Program-made: the position numbers and the translations under genes | Assembly (NCBI RefSeq): GCF_027409185.1 | Contig: NC_084472.1 | Coordinates: 93,326,427-93,390,426 of the forward strand | Source of the DNA: Cynocephalus volans | Taxonomy: Eukaryota > Chordata > Mammalia > Dermoptera > Cynocephalidae | DNA length: 64,000 nucleotides | Reading direction: 5' to 3' | Notes under the pieces: model-generated | The model's database searches: none | Seen by the model: only the letters and a program-made list of their open reading frames with translations | Told to the model about the DNA's origin: nothing | Shown: piece by piece, positions 8,776-19,490 of the stretch | Layout of the letters: every line of letters begins with the position of its first letter | Numbering within the stretch: position 1 is the stretch's first letter

Positions 8776-11445
8776 AGATAAATAACAAAGATCAGAACAG
8801 AAGTTAATTACAGATTTAAAAACAATATAACAGATAAATGAAATGAAGAATTGGTTTTTCAAAAAGATAAACAAAATCAGTAAACCTTTAGCTAGACTAA
8901 CAAAGAAAAAAAGAGAGAGAGAAGTCTCAAATAAATAAAATCCGAAATGAAAAAAGACACATTTTAACTGTTAACACAGAAATACAAAGAATCGTATGAG
9001 ACAATAATGATAACCTATATGCTAACAAAATGGAAAATCAAGAAGAAATGGGTAAATTCCTGGAAACATAAAATGTACTAAGGTTAAATCATGGAGAATT
9101 AGAAAATCTAAACAGACAATAATGAGCAATGGAATTGAAGCAGTAATAACACATCTACTAAAAAAAAAAAAAAAAAGCCCACAACCAGATGGCTTTGCTG
9201 TTGAATTCTACCAAACATTTGAAGAAGAACTAATACCAATTCCTCTCAAATTCTTCCAAAAAAATAAAGAGAGAATACTTCCAATATCATTCTCTGAGCC
9301 AGCATTACCCTCATACCAAAACCAGAATAGGACACAACAAAAAAAGGAAAACTACAGGCCAATGTCCCTAATGAACACAGACATGAACATTCTCAACAAA
9401 ATTCTAACAAAGAGAATCCAGCAACACATTAAAATGATCATTCATCATGGTCAAGTGGGTTTCATCCCAGGGATGCCAGGATGTTTCACCATACACAAAT
9501 GAATAAGTATGATACATCACATCAAGAGAATAAAGGACAAAAAACATATGATCATTTCAATAGTAGTAGAAAATGCATTTGATAAATTCAATGCCATATG
9601 ATAAAAACAACAAATTAGGTATAGAAGAAATATACCTCAAAACAAAAAAGGTCACATATGTCAAACCCACAGCTAATGCCATAGTGATGGACAAAAGTTG
9701 AAGGCTTTTTCTCTAAGATCTGGAACAAGCCAAAAATATCCTCTTTCTCCAACTTTTACTCAACACAATATTGGATGCTCTAGCCAGAGAAATATGACAA
9801 AAGAAAGAAGTAAAGGGCATCTAAATTAGAAAGGAGGAAGTCAAACTCTCCCTATTTGCGGATGACATGATCATATATAGAGAGAGAACCATAAAGACTC
9901 CACCAAAAAGTTACTAGAACTATTAAATGAATTCAGCAAAGTTGCAGGATACAAAATAAACATACAAAAATCACTAGAATTTTTATATACATATACCAAA
10001 GTATCTAATGAAGAAATCAAGAAAGCAATCCCACTCAAAATAGCTACGAAAAAAATCGAAATAAGTAGGACTAAATTTAACCACAAAGGTGAAAGATCTC
10101 TACAATAAAAACTATGAAACATTGGTGAAAGAAATATAAAAAGACACAAATAAATGGAAAGATATCTTCTGTTCATGGGTTAGAAGAATTAATCTCATCA
10201 AACAGTCCATGAGACCCAAAGCAATGAAATCCCTATCAAAATACCAATGATATTCTTTACAGTAATAGAAAGATCAATAATTTGCATGCAAAATTTGCAT
10301 GGAGCCAATGAAAACCTCATATATCCAAAACAATCTTGAACAAATAGAGCAAAGCCAGAAGCATCACACTACCTGACTTCAAAATATACAATAAAACTAT
10401 AGTAACCAAAACAGCATGATGATGGCATAAAAACAGACAAATAGAGCAATAGAACAGAATAGAGAACCCAGAAATAAATCCACGAATTTACAATCAACTG
10501 ATTTTCAATAGAGGTGCCAAGGATATACATTGGGGAAAGGGCAGCTTCTTCAATAAACGGTGCTGGGAATAGTGGATATCCACATGCAGAGGACTGAAAC
10601 TAGCCACCTATCTCCTATGATACACAAAAATCAACTCAAAATGGATTCAAGACCTAAATGTAAGACCTAAAATTATGAAACTACTAGAAGAAAGCATAGG
10701 GGAAACACAACATGAAATCCAGCCAGGAAGTTTTTGAACAAGACCACAAAAGTAAAAGTTAGGCTATATCTAACTACAAGGCTTCTGCACAGTAAAGACC
10801 ACTATCATCAAAGTGAAGAGACAACATTCAGAAAGGGAGAAAGTATTTGTAAACTACGGATCTGAAAAAAAGCTAATATCAAAAAAGCTAATATCAAAAA
10901 AGCTAATATCAAAAACATATGAAGAAGTGAAAGACTCAACAGCAGCAAAAAACTCAATTAAGAAATGGGCAAAGGACCTGCCTGAGCAGACATTTCTCAA
11001 AAGAAGACATGCGAATGGCCAACAGGCACTTGCAAAACTGCTCAACATCACTAGGCATCAGGGAAATGCAATTCAAAACCCCAATGAGATATCATCTCAG
11101 TCCAGTTAAATGGCTCTTATCAACTAGACAGAAAATAAGAAATGCAGGTGAGGATGCAGGGACAAGGGAAGCCTCCAACATTGTTGGTGGGAATGTAAAT
11201 TGGTACAGCCCCTGTAGAAAACAGTATGGAGGATCTTCAGAGTTCTTTTTTTTCTATGCTAACTAGAGGCAATAATACCATATTGTATATTTTTAAGTAG
11301 CTAGAAGAAATTATCTTGACCGTAATCACCATGTTTAGGTGATCATATGCTATCTATTCTAACTGAATCATTGCACAATATATGGATGTATGAAACAACA
11401 CACTGTACCCCACAAATATGTATAATTAAAATTTTTAAAAAGTAT
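8776..11445 (+). mobile_element. LINE-1, 5'-truncated, ORF2 and 3' UTR
   Basis: Sense L1 beginning within ORF2 before the RT ('[15 protein letters not shown]'-like). RT landmarks include 'YRPMSLMNTDMNILNKILTK' near 9353-9413, 'HGQVGFIPGM' near 9448-9475 and FADD at 9854-9865. The ORF2 C-terminal end is lost at about 11240, where the sequence joins an L1 3' UTR ending in ATAATTAAAATTTTT near 11440. The frame is broken repeatedly. A short tandem triplication lies at 10866-10910. Confidence 0.92.
10866..10910 (+). repeat. Three-copy 15-bp tandem repeat inside L1 ORF2
   Basis: AAAAAAGCTAATATC occurs three times in exact tandem. The unit is a multiple of three, so it adds repeated SKKLI pentapeptides without changing the ORF2 frame. 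It probably arose by replication slippage. Confidence 0.92.
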
Positions 11446-11829
11446 TAACGTCTTTTTAAAAAATCATTTTTATACTGTTTTCTCAACAGCAATATTTGTA
11501 TTCTTTTCTTTTGCCCATTTAAAATTACATTTATCTTTTCCTTAGAGATTTGAGAATCTTTTTATATATTCTGGATATCAATCCTTTGTAAATAACCTCA
11601 AATATGAATATCATACTTCCAATTTCATCTTGATTTTTCACTCTTTATGATATTCTTTGATAAAAGTTCTCAATACAGTATAGTCTATCATTTATGATAA
11701 ATTATGGTGTGTGCTTGCTTTCTCATCATGCCTAAAAAAAACATTTTATACTTGAAGATCCAAAAGATACTTTCACCTTTTCGTCTTTAGTATGCTTGGA
11801 ATTGTTTTTTGCATGTGGCATGTGGCAGG

Positions 11830-12085
11830 AATCCATCTTCTGTTTTTCTCTCTCCCTCTTTCCCACTCTCTCGCCCTCCCTTCATCTGTCCCTTTCTTCC
11901 TTCCTTTCACTCTCTCTTTCTAGTGTTCTGTCTCTCCCTCCCCTTTTTCCCTAAATACCTTCTTCCTTTCCTTTCTCTATTTCAGTCCCTCCATCCTTTT
12001 TCTCTCCCTTCTTTCTTTCCTCCACCCTCTCTTGCTCTCATATTCTCTCTGTCTCCCTTCTTTCCTTTCTTTCTTTCATCATATG
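11830..12085 (+). repeat. Pyrimidine-rich (CT/CCTT) low-complexity tract
   Basis: About 250 bases almost free of purines on the plus strand, built from degenerate TCTC, CCTT and TTTC runs, within the old antisense L1. Confidence 0.85.
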
Positions 12086-12345
12086 CAATATTAATTGTCC
12101 TATTGCCATTTACCAAAAAGTCCATTCTTTTCTTGTGGATCTGCACAAAAATATCAGTCCTAAATTAAGTGTCCATATGAATTAATTTCTTGGCTTTTCA
12201 TTTTCCTACACTGTTCTACTATTGACCTTTCTTTACTATATTTTTATACTTATTGTTTATAATAAGTTAATGTGTAATAAAGCAACCCCCTCTCACTTTT
12301 TCAGCATTCAAGAGGATTTTGACTATTCGTGAATGTTTGTATTTC

Positions 12346-12520
12346 TTCTTCTTTTTTTTTTTTTTTTTCCCCTGACCGGTAAGGGGATCACAGCCCTCGG
12401 CACGGTGTGGTCTCCACCACGCTCAGCCAGTGAGCGCAGGCCATCCCTATACAGGATCCGAACCCGTGGCCTTGGCGCTACCAGTGCTGCGCTCTCCCGA
12501 GTGAGCCATGGGGCCGGCCC
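12346..12520 (-). mobile_element. CYN-like SINE
   Basis: Reverse SINE with poly-T lead, CTGACCGGTAAGGGGATCAC, two tRNA-like heads, and ending CATGGGGCCGGCCC. An exact 15-bp target-site duplication GAATGTTTGTATTTC lies at 12331-12345 and 12521-12535. Confidence 0.9.
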
Positions 12521-13217
12521 GAATGTTTGTATTTCAATATGCATTGCAGATTCACCTTATTGAGTTACACTGAGAATTCTAATTCTGATTGTTTTAAATC
12601 TATACATACCATTTGGTAATTTTAAAATCTTATTTATTGAATCTTTCAAACCATGAACCAGGCATACCTTCTCACTTATTTGAAATAGGTCTTCTTAGTA
12701 TGTTTTAATGAAGTTTAACATTTTTACAGGTAATAGACATCATATTTTTAAGTACATTATATTTATAATACTATCATAAATGTAACCTTTAAAAAATATC
12801 CTACTTGGTGCTTTATAGAAATATATTTTTATATTGATTTATTTTCACTAGCCTTTTTAAAGCTTATTATTACTTTATAAATCATCTATTGATCCCTTCA
12901 TATTTTTTACAGATATAATTATATAATATTCAAAGAAAGATTGTTTCTTTATTATCTTTCATAATTTATCTATTTTCTCAAATTTTAAAATTAATCCATT
13001 AAAATTGGTGATATCGGTTGATTGCAATGGTGCCATCATATGTAATTACTTTTCCTGTTCCCTTTGTAATATTAAACACTTGTGCTTTTAGCAAACTTTG
13101 TTAATCTGTTATTCTTTTCATAAAACCAGTTTGAATGCCCTTGTTAATTGATTCCTGGTATATTGTTTACAACATTTTTCTTTCTTTTTTATGTCTCTTA
13201 AATTATATGCTTAATTA

Positions 13218-13235
13218 TCAGCATCTCTTTTTTAT
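13218..13235. repeat. Target-site duplication, left copy, of the FTL retrocopy
   Basis: TCAGCATCTCTTTTTTAT, identical to 14187-14204. Together they bracket the FTL cDNA insertion. The T-rich end lies next to the tail, as expected for L1 endonuclease priming. Confidence 0.93.
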
Positions 13236-13267
<32 letters not shown>

Positions 13268-13435
13268 TTATTTTATTTGCTGCAAAAAGCTTTATTGCCA
13301 CTTGGTCCAATGCTTGGGAGAAGGCTCCAACGTGGTTAAGAAGCTGCCTAATGGCTGGAGAGTGAGGCTCAGGTAGAAGCTCTGATACCAGGAAATGCAA
13401 ACAGACCTCTCAAGGCTGCTGGGCTCTGGAGGCTC

Positions 13436-13984
13436 CTAGTCGTGCTTGAGGGTGAGCCTTTCGAAGAGATACTCGCCCAGCCCTGACTCAGAGCCGCCCG
13501 GCCCTGCTTCAGGGCCAGCGAGCCTGCGGAGGTTAGTCAGGTGGTCGCCCATCTTCTTGATGAGTTTCACCTCCTCATCCAGGAAATGATTCTCCAGGAA
13601 GTCACAGAGATGTGGGTCTGTGCGGGTAGAGCCCAGAGCATGAAGATCCAAAAGAGCCTGGTTCAGGTTCTTCTCCAGGGCCATGGCGGCTTCCATGGCA
13701 TCCAGGGTTCTACCCCACTCATCTTGAGACGGTTTCTGCACGTCCTGGAAGGGGGCGCGGCCGCCGCGCTGGTTTTGCATCTTCAAGAGACGCTCGGCGC
13801 CCTCGCGTTTCTCCTCGGACAACTCCCGGAAGAAGTGGCCCACGCCCTCCAGAGCCACATCGTCTCGATCAAAATAGAAGCCCAGAGAGAGGTAGGTGTA
13901 AGAGGCCTGCAGATGCAGATTGACCAAGCGGTTGACTGCAGCCTCCACCTCGGTGGAATAATTCTGACGAATCTGGGAGCTCAT
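13436..13984 (-). CDS. FTL: Ferritin light chain-like protein, intronless, frame intact
   Basis: 182-residue frame starting [17 protein letters not shown] and ending [10 protein letters not shown]. It gives the whole ferritin light subunit, which assembles with heavy chains into the cytosolic 24-subunit iron-storage shell and promotes mineral nucleation. The cluster of acidic nucleation residues in '[17 protein letters not shown]' is kept. The start is the ATG at 13984; the frame stays open upstream but only by non-ATG codons in the 5' UTR. It is longer than the 175-residue human protein because of an extra Gly/Ser-rich stretch in '[16 protein letters not shown]' before the last helix; mouse and rat light chains also carry extra residues there. 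Changes such as Tyr to Ala in 'EGAERLL' are mild. It may be an expressed retrogene or a young pseudogene not yet disabled. Confidence 0.85.
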   Translation of the reverse strand: MSSQIRQNYSTEVEAAVNRLVNLHLQASYTYLSLGFYFDRDDVALEGVGHFFRELSEEKREGAERLLKMQNQRGGRAPFQDVQKPSQDEWGRTLDAMEAAMALEKNLNQALLDLHALGSTRTDPHLCDFLENHFLDEEVKLIKKMGDHLTNLRRLAGPEAGPGGSESGLGEYLFERLTLKHD

Positions 13985-14128
13985 GGTTGACAATAAAGAG
14001 CGAACCACAAAAAAACGTTGTTGGTTGGTCCCTGAAGTAGGAGGTGGCCGAGGAGATGGTCCCAGAGGTTGTAAATGAAGAGACTGGAAGCCAGTCGGAA
14101 GCTGGAAGAGAGGGAGTCCCGGGGTCTG

Positions 14129-14156
14129 TTCCGTCCAAACACTGTTGAAGCAAGAC
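14129..14156 (-). promoter_or_regulatory. Iron-responsive element retained in the FTL retrocopy 5' UTR
   Basis: Minus-strand GTCTTGCTTCAACAGTGTTT continuing to GGACGGAA. It forms the IRE hairpin: five-base-pair upper stem UUCAA/UUGGA, apical loop CAGUGU (plus-strand 14139-14144), and the bulged C on the 5' side. In ferritin mRNAs this element binds IRP1/IRP2 and represses translation when iron is low. It sits about 145 nt upstream of the start codon. It works in RNA, so it matters only if this copy is transcribed from here or upstream. Confidence 0.9.
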
Positions 14157-14186
14157 ACAGATCCGCGAGACCACCGGCTGCGCTAC

Positions 14187-14204
14187 TCAGCATCTCTTTT
14201 TTAT
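14187..14204. repeat. Target-site duplication, right copy, of the FTL retrocopy
   Basis: TCAGCATCTCTTTTTTAT, identical to 13218-13235, immediately after the 5' end of the inserted FTL cDNA. The old antisense L1 resumes beyond it. Confidence 0.93.
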
Positions 14205-15092
14205 AATATGCATTTGATGCCATAGTTTTTCTCTGACTACTGTTTTAGGTGCATCTCATGAGTGTTTATATTATTACATAGTCAATTGGACATATTACTT
14301 GGCTCTCAATATTTTCTAATTTTTATTGTGATTTTCAAAATTTATTAATTATTTAGAACTTATTATCTTTTTGCTATAAAATTGAACCTCATTTTACTAG
14401 TTAGAGATAGAAATCAATTGACATTTGGCAATTTTTTTAATAGCAAATCTTTTGTCATGCTTCTTATATAACCCATGAGTGATTAAAAAGAAGGTATATG
14501 AGCATTGGGTATGATGTTATTTGATCAAGCTAGTTAATTATGTTGTTTATTTGATTTTCTTTCCCTCTCCATCTCTTCTCTCTCACTATCTTTCTTTGGC
14601 TTACAAAAGACTAATAACAAACACTGTATACTTTTACTGCAGAAAATTTGGGAAATACAAAAAATAAAATCAGTAAAAAAAAATTCCTTTTAATCTTAGC
14701 ATCCAGTAATATTTTAATTTTGTTTTTCGAATTAATTACTTGAGTCTCTTCTGAAATATAACATATTATATACAGTTTTCAGATATAAACATAGATGTGG
14801 ATTGTAGGGGAAAAGAAATATCTCTTTTCTCATGTTAGGTTGATGGCCGTGGCTTCTAAGACAAAAGAGAGATTAGTAAGAGAAAAGAACATAAATGTAC
14901 TTAATACGAATTTTACATTACACAGGAGACTTTAGGATTGAAGACCCAATTATACAGGTAAACCAGAATATTTTTATGCTTAGTTTTGACAAAGTGTGGA
15001 AAGTCATGAGAAACATGATTGGAGGGCAACAGGGTACGAACTAATGGTAATAAACTGAGGGGAAGGGGAAGGGTGCTTAGCAGGTCCTGTGC

Positions 15093-15353
15093 CTTAGTCC
15101 ACTGCTGTAACAGAATATCAAGACAGCATAATTTATAAAGAAAAGGGGTTTATTTAGCTCATGGTTCTGCAGGCTGAGAAGTTCAAGAATGGGCAGCCAC
15201 ATGTGACAGCCTCTGGTGAGGGCCTCATGCTGCATCCAAACATGGAAGAGGAACAGAAGGCGAATGAGGCATGTTCAAAAAGAGACAAAGACAAGAGGCA
15301 GCCTCACTTTATAACAGCCGGCTCTCATGACAGGAATCTAGTCTCTTGAGAAC
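15093..15353 (+). mobile_element. MaLR-type LTR fragment (outer, split)
   Basis: Starts near 'CCTTAGTCCACTGCTGTAAC' and includes 'TAATTTATAAAGAAAAGGGG' and 'CTCATGGTTCTGCAGGCTG', typical of MST/THE/MLT-type ERVL-MaLR LTRs. It is interrupted at 15353 by a second LTR and appears to resume after 15766 ('AGAACTAACCCAGTCCTTTG') for about 35 bases. Confidence 0.7.
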
Positions 15354-15761
15354 TGTATTAGTCCATTTCTGTTGCGTAAAACAATACCCGAAACTGGGTG
15401 ATTTATTCCTTATGCTTTTGTAGGGTAAGAAGTCCAAAGTCTAGGGAATACTTCTGGCAAGGGTCTTGTTGGTGGTGACTCCTCACAGCAATGCAAGGTG
15501 TCACATGGTGAATGTCTTAAGAAAGAGAGATGGAGCTGAGCTTCTCACTGGCTTTCCTTATAAAGTCATCATAACCACACCCATGACCACCATTAAACCA
15601 TCAATGGATTAATCCATTCACTAGAGAATGGTCCTCACAATCAAATCACCTCTTAGTGGCTCCACCTTTCAATTACCATAATAGGATTTCTCACTCTCTT
15701 AACACTGTCACAGTGGGGATTATGTTTCAATGAGATTTTGGGGGACATTTAATCTACAGCA
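15354..15761 (+). mobile_element. Solo MaLR LTR nested in another MaLR LTR
   Basis: A 408-bp unit opening TGTATTAGTCCATTTCTGTT and closing CATTTAATCTACAGCA, so it has TG...CA ends. A 5-bp direct repeat AGAAC flanks it at 15349-15353 and 15762-15766. The body has the usual MaLR order ('CCCGAAACTGGGTGATTTAT' through 'ATTGGGGATTATGTTTCAA'-like). No internal gag or pol follows, so it is a solo LTR. Confidence 0.85.
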
Positions 15762-15889
15762 AGAACTAACCCAGTCCTTTGAGAACTGCACTGATCCCTT
15801 AGAATGCTTTTGCTATGTTCTCAAATGCCAAAGTGCCACATTTTGGCATAGTGTTTCCTGAATCCCCTCAAGATAGACATAGAGATATA

Positions 15890-16395
15890 GACCAGTATCT
15901 CCTCCTTAAAATCTGCTACCACATCTTTGAAGCTTACTCAAAATCACAGGCTTGACTTTAATGATAAGCCCATTGAATCTCAAAAGGAAAACTAGTTTAG
16001 GTCACAATTCCTTTCTTATTTTGGACTCCTTTTCCCAAAGAAATTTACCCACTTCTTCCCTAAAGACTAACTGTGCACACTGGGTAAAAAACAGTCTTGG
16101 TCAAATCACAAAAGTTGTATTATCTCTCGTCCTCAAGAGATAGGTCCCCTACTTATGCATTATATTAGAATAATTGTAAAGAGTGCTCAAATAATTAATG
16201 CCACTGGAAAGCCTTATGTATATTTTTAAAAGAGAACATTTTACTAATTAGCTTGCTGATAAAAGAAAGGCTGTTTTGTTTGTTTTTTTAGTTCAATTGG
16301 TGGACATTTTCCTCCTGTCAAATTCTCACTTAGTCTTATAATAAAATTATTTTCTTCTGTTCACCACATCTTAAGAATCAGGTTGCTAAAAATTT
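15890..16395. other. Unassigned sequence
   Basis: About 500 bases between the LTR cluster and the next L1. I see no gene or repeat I can name. Confidence 0.35.
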
Positions 16396-16409
16396 AGAAT
16401 AAGAAAGGA

Positions 16410-17952
16410 TTGGGAGTCCCAGTCAAGATTGCAGAATAGATGGTCCCAGCATCACTCCCCCCCACAAATCAACCAATTTACAACTATAAAAATGTAATAA
16501 CAGCCAAGCTGGTACTGCTGGAGCTCAGGGAAGAGGAGGAGAGACCTATGGAGTTCACAAAGTGGGAGAAGCCACAATGAGAGAAAGAAAAAACTGCTCG
16601 GAGCATTTCGGGCCACAGCTGCTTTAAGGCTGGAGCTGTTGAGTGCAAGGGGCAGGAACTGGCAGAAGCTGCAGCTGTGCCCTTTGGATGGAGTTGCTTG
16701 GAGGCAGCAGGGAAGAAGATGGTATTGGTGGCCCCCAGGACAGCAAGACCACTAGGGTTCCCATGTACCCACGCAGGAGTGATGAGCCAGACAGTTGTAA
16801 AAGGGGAGCCATTCAGAGGCCAGTGAGTCATCTCAAGGGACCAGTACAGAGCCTGTCACATGGGAAGTGTTTGGAGCATGGGCCATGGGGGAGACAGGCC
16901 CACCAGGATAACACTGGGACACAGCAAAGATAGCCAATCTGCCCCCCAACCAGTTCAGTACCACTCAGAGGAGACTGGTTGGGAATGCAGAATTGCATAG
17001 GGTGCAGTTTGATGAAAAGATTCAGGCCCAGATCAGAGTGTCTACATAACCCATGTGCACCCGGTCTTTGGAGAGCTGGAAGTACCTATAAGTTCAACCA
17101 ATAAACCCTGAGCTGCACAAAAAGTCTTCTTTAGGGAAACATCAGCAAAGCTGCAATTTAGCTCAACTACACAGCTCAAGAACTGGTTCCCACAGGAAGT
17201 TCCTCCATTTTAGAAGTAAGCTAAGGACAAAAACTTAGTTCTGACCCAGGCACACCACCAGCACTCAGGCCCTGCCAGGGGACCTGAGGCTTAGAGCCAG
17301 AGACTGGAACCCCCCGCCCATATCCAGACACACTGCCAGCACCTTGGGGCTCACCTAGGGACCCAGGGTCTAGAGCCAGGGACTAACCCCCCCCCCCCAC
17401 ACACACACACAACCAGGCACACCATCAGCACCAAGGAACATGCCAAAACATCACCTTCATGTGGGTGGCCCACCACACCCCCCACATTAACTATAGCTGC
17501 CATGAAAGTGGCCAGACATCACAACCACCACACACATGGTCTGCCAGCCACTGGAGTGCATAGACACAAAGAGAGTCACCAGAAGAGACCAAAGAAAAGA
17601 AGAGGATGTCTCTCTCCACAAAACCCATTCCAGAGTGACAGAAGAAGCATCTGCTCTATGATAATATTGGGGGACCTGAACACACCTCTCAGCATTGGAC
17701 AGATCATCTAGGCAACAAATGAACAGAGTAACCATTACTCTTTCAGAAGGAGAGAAGAAATCTAAGGTTATCTGCCATTGGAGGGGGGAGGGAAGGAGGA
17801 TGGGGAGAGATTGGACAAGGGGCATAAAGAATAAGTAAAATTTGTAACAATATGCATACTAGTAATATTGATTTGATCCACATGTCAACATTGAATCCCA
17901 AAATATGTATAATCAATTACGATTCAATTAATTAATTAATTAAAAGAAACAA
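16410..17952 (+). mobile_element. Complete but internally deleted LINE-1 (5' UTR + endonuclease scrap + 3' UTR)
   Basis: Starts with the L1 5' UTR ('GGGAGTCCCAGTCAAGATTG', shared with copies at 34.4 kb and, reversed, 51.1 kb), followed by about 1.2 kb of 5' UTR with C-rich blocks near 17310-17400. At about 17655 it jumps into the ORF2 endonuclease ('MIILGDLNTPLS...IGQII'), then within about 60 bases to a G-rich 3' UTR and an AT-rich tail. A 14-bp flanking duplication AGAATAA[G/T]AAAGGA lies at 16396-16409 and 17953-17966. ORF1 and almost all of ORF2 are missing, yet both ends and the duplication are present. Confidence 0.85.
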
Positions 17953-17966
17953 AGAATAATAAAGGA

Positions 17967-18555
17967 CTAATTAGTCACCTGTCTAAATTTTAGGGAAATT
18001 TAATGGACTGTGTGGATTTCTCCTTAGTAAGTTTGTGATAAAGCTAATTGGGTGTGATAGCTTTCTTTGCATATAGATCGATGGCTAAGCCACCACCCAC
18101 CTGGTGGTGAAGTATAGTTTAAATAGTGTGAATTGATATACACATGAAACATTTAAAATCCTGTAAAACAATGACAAAATCAAAAACTGTATTAAATGAG
18201 AAGTGTTAAAAAAGTATATTTAGCATGATTCTCTATCACATTTTTGTAACCTAAAATTTTAACATAATTGTTCTAAAGAGAATGCTAGGGGTCATGAACA
18301 TACTCTTTGCAGTTTTGAAGCAGAGGAGCATTGTGATAGGTTTCAAAAATGTTTCTCAGTTCCACAACCTTCTACTCTTTGCACAACAACTGGATAATCT
18401 ACTTTCTGTCCTGTGTATATTTAATACTTTTTAAACTACAGAACATGAGGAACTATCCACAAGCCACTCTTTTAACTTGACAGACATATAAAATAATTGA
18501 TATAGAATTTTATGTCACGAATGTTTGAAAAAATATTTTTGGTAATTATTTAAAA
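17967..18555. other. Unassigned AT-rich sequence
   Basis: No gene or named repeat recognised. Confidence 0.35.
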
Positions 18556-18800
18556 TAGCATGGGCACTAAAGTCGGACAGATCTAAACTGAGTACTTAAG
18601 TGAGCATTTATTACCTTAAAGCCTTGATGCCAGTTACAAAACCTCATTGAGTCTTGGTTTTCTCATTTAAGGATAACAATATGAACCTATCTTGCAGTTT
18701 TATTGAGAAGATTTAGCAGCATTTTATATATAATGGGCATGAAAAAAGGTCTGACACATCACAAGCATTTGATAAAAACTTTTAGTTTTATAATTTCCAG
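18556..18800 (+). repeat. MIR SINE
   Basis: Decayed MIR in sense: 'AGCATGGGCACTAAAGTCGG', then 'CTTGGTTTTCTCATTTAAGG' and 'AATATGAACCTATCTTGCAG', closing with 'GACACATCACAAGCATTTGA'. The order matches the MIR core and 3' part. Confidence 0.75.
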
Positions 18801-19356
18801 TAACAAGTAAGAATCGCAATCTTCGTAAGAGACTTTGAACGCCTAGGTCCTACGCTGCAAAAATTTGGGTATCTGCATTGTTCCAACAGAGGAAGCAGGC
18901 ACATAGAAACTCAATTCTCATCTTTGGTATTCTATTTATTGGCAGTATGCAACAGAGAAAAGGGGTAAATGGAATGAGATGACCTTTGCCAGGGAAACTA
19001 GTCTTTTTATAGTGTGTTGTCTTACTATAAAATGAGAAGACAACCACTTTTTGGGCCCCATAAACAACTAAACAGCTTTCCATTGTTATTGCCAGTTAAT
19101 TCTAACTCTCCTCTGCTACTTCCTTAGTCCACCCACTTTGGGGAAAAGACTAACCCATAGTAAACGTATTTCCTACACCCAAGAGACCACACAGGTACTC
19201 CCATTTCACAGGAAGTAGTATTTTCTTTTGCAGTTACCCAAAGTATTTTATATCCTTCTAGTCCATAGCAGAAATAGTAAAATGAACTAAAATAAATGTT
19301 TATGAGCTTGAGCTCTGTATTGGCAGAACTATAAATACACCTATTACACCATTTAA
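18801..19356. other. Unassigned sequence
   Basis: Open frames here are short and unlike any family I know. Nothing further seen. Confidence 0.35.
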
Positions 19357-19370
19357 AAATTGTTTTGTAA

Positions 19371-19490
19371 CATTTAATGGTTTTTTGTTTGTTTCTTTGT
19401 TTTTTGTGGCTAGCCAGTACAGGGATCCAAACCCTTGACCTTGGTGTTATCAGCACCATGCTCTCCCAAGTGAGCTAATTGGGTAGCCCC
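19371..19490 (-). mobile_element. Monomeric CYN-like / tRNA-Ile SINE
   Basis: Reverse orientation. The complement reads GGGGCTACCCAATTAGCTCA, then 'GATAACACCAAGGTCAAGGG' and 'GGTTTGGATCC'. One tRNA-Ile-like head only, with no CCCCTTACCAGTCA segment, then an A/C-rich tail. Approximate 14-bp flanking repeats AAATTGTTTTGTAA / AAATGTTGTTGTAA (19357-19370, 19491-19504) support insertion. It probably represents an older, single-head form. Confidence 0.75.

Larger units (their letters stand above)
13236..14186 (-). mobile_element. FTL: Ferritin light chain retrocopy (whole processed mRNA insertion)
   Basis: A complete cDNA-like insertion without introns. On the minus strand it runs 5' UTR (about 200 nt, including the iron-responsive element), coding frame, 3' UTR with AATAAA (plus-strand TTTATT at 13291-13296) and an (A4-5T)n tail. 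It is bounded by a perfect 18-bp target-site duplication and lies inside an antisense old L1. These are the marks of L1-mediated retroposition of an FTL mRNA. Confidence 0.95.
11455..14420 (-). mobile_element. Old antisense LINE-1 (L1M-type), interrupted
   Basis: Reads as the reverse complement of an ancient ORF2: 'TATATTCTGGATATCAATCC' near 11567, the 'TTTACCAAAAAGTCCATTC' region near 12109, a degraded block near 12640-12730, and 'GCATTTGATGCCATAGTTTT' then 'TATTTTCTAATTTTTATTGT' between 14209 and 14330. It is interrupted by a pyrimidine-rich expansion (11840-12085), a SINE (12346-12520) and the FTL retrocopy (13236-14186). The same L1 continues on both sides of the FTL copy. Confidence 0.75.
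14795..15890 (+). repeat. LTR-like dispersed repeat, copy A, interrupted by MaLR LTRs
   Basis: 14795-15092 shares blocks with copies near 19785 and 23730: 'GACAAAAGAGAGATTAGTAA', 'TTTTACATTACACAGGAGAC', 'ATGATTGGAGGGCAACAGGG' and an 'AATAAACTGAGGGGAAG' stretch. The shared sequence resumes near 15800 with 'GTTCTCAAATGCCAAAGTGC' and 'GGCATAGTGTTTCCTGA'. The intervening 0.7 kb consists of MaLR LTR sequence. I cannot name the family with confidence. Confidence 0.65.

Noticed and set aside
11809-12168. 119-codon Ser/Pro/Leu-rich plus-strand frame
   Set aside because: It is a translation of the pyrimidine-rich low-complexity tract.
13541-13990. 149-codon plus-strand frame across the ferritin copy
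   Set aside because: It is the antisense shadow of the conserved ferritin coding sequence.
13985-14158. A 58-residue N-terminal extension of the ferritin frame
   Set aside because: It would start at a GTG and run through sequence that is clearly the FTL 5' UTR, including the IRE.
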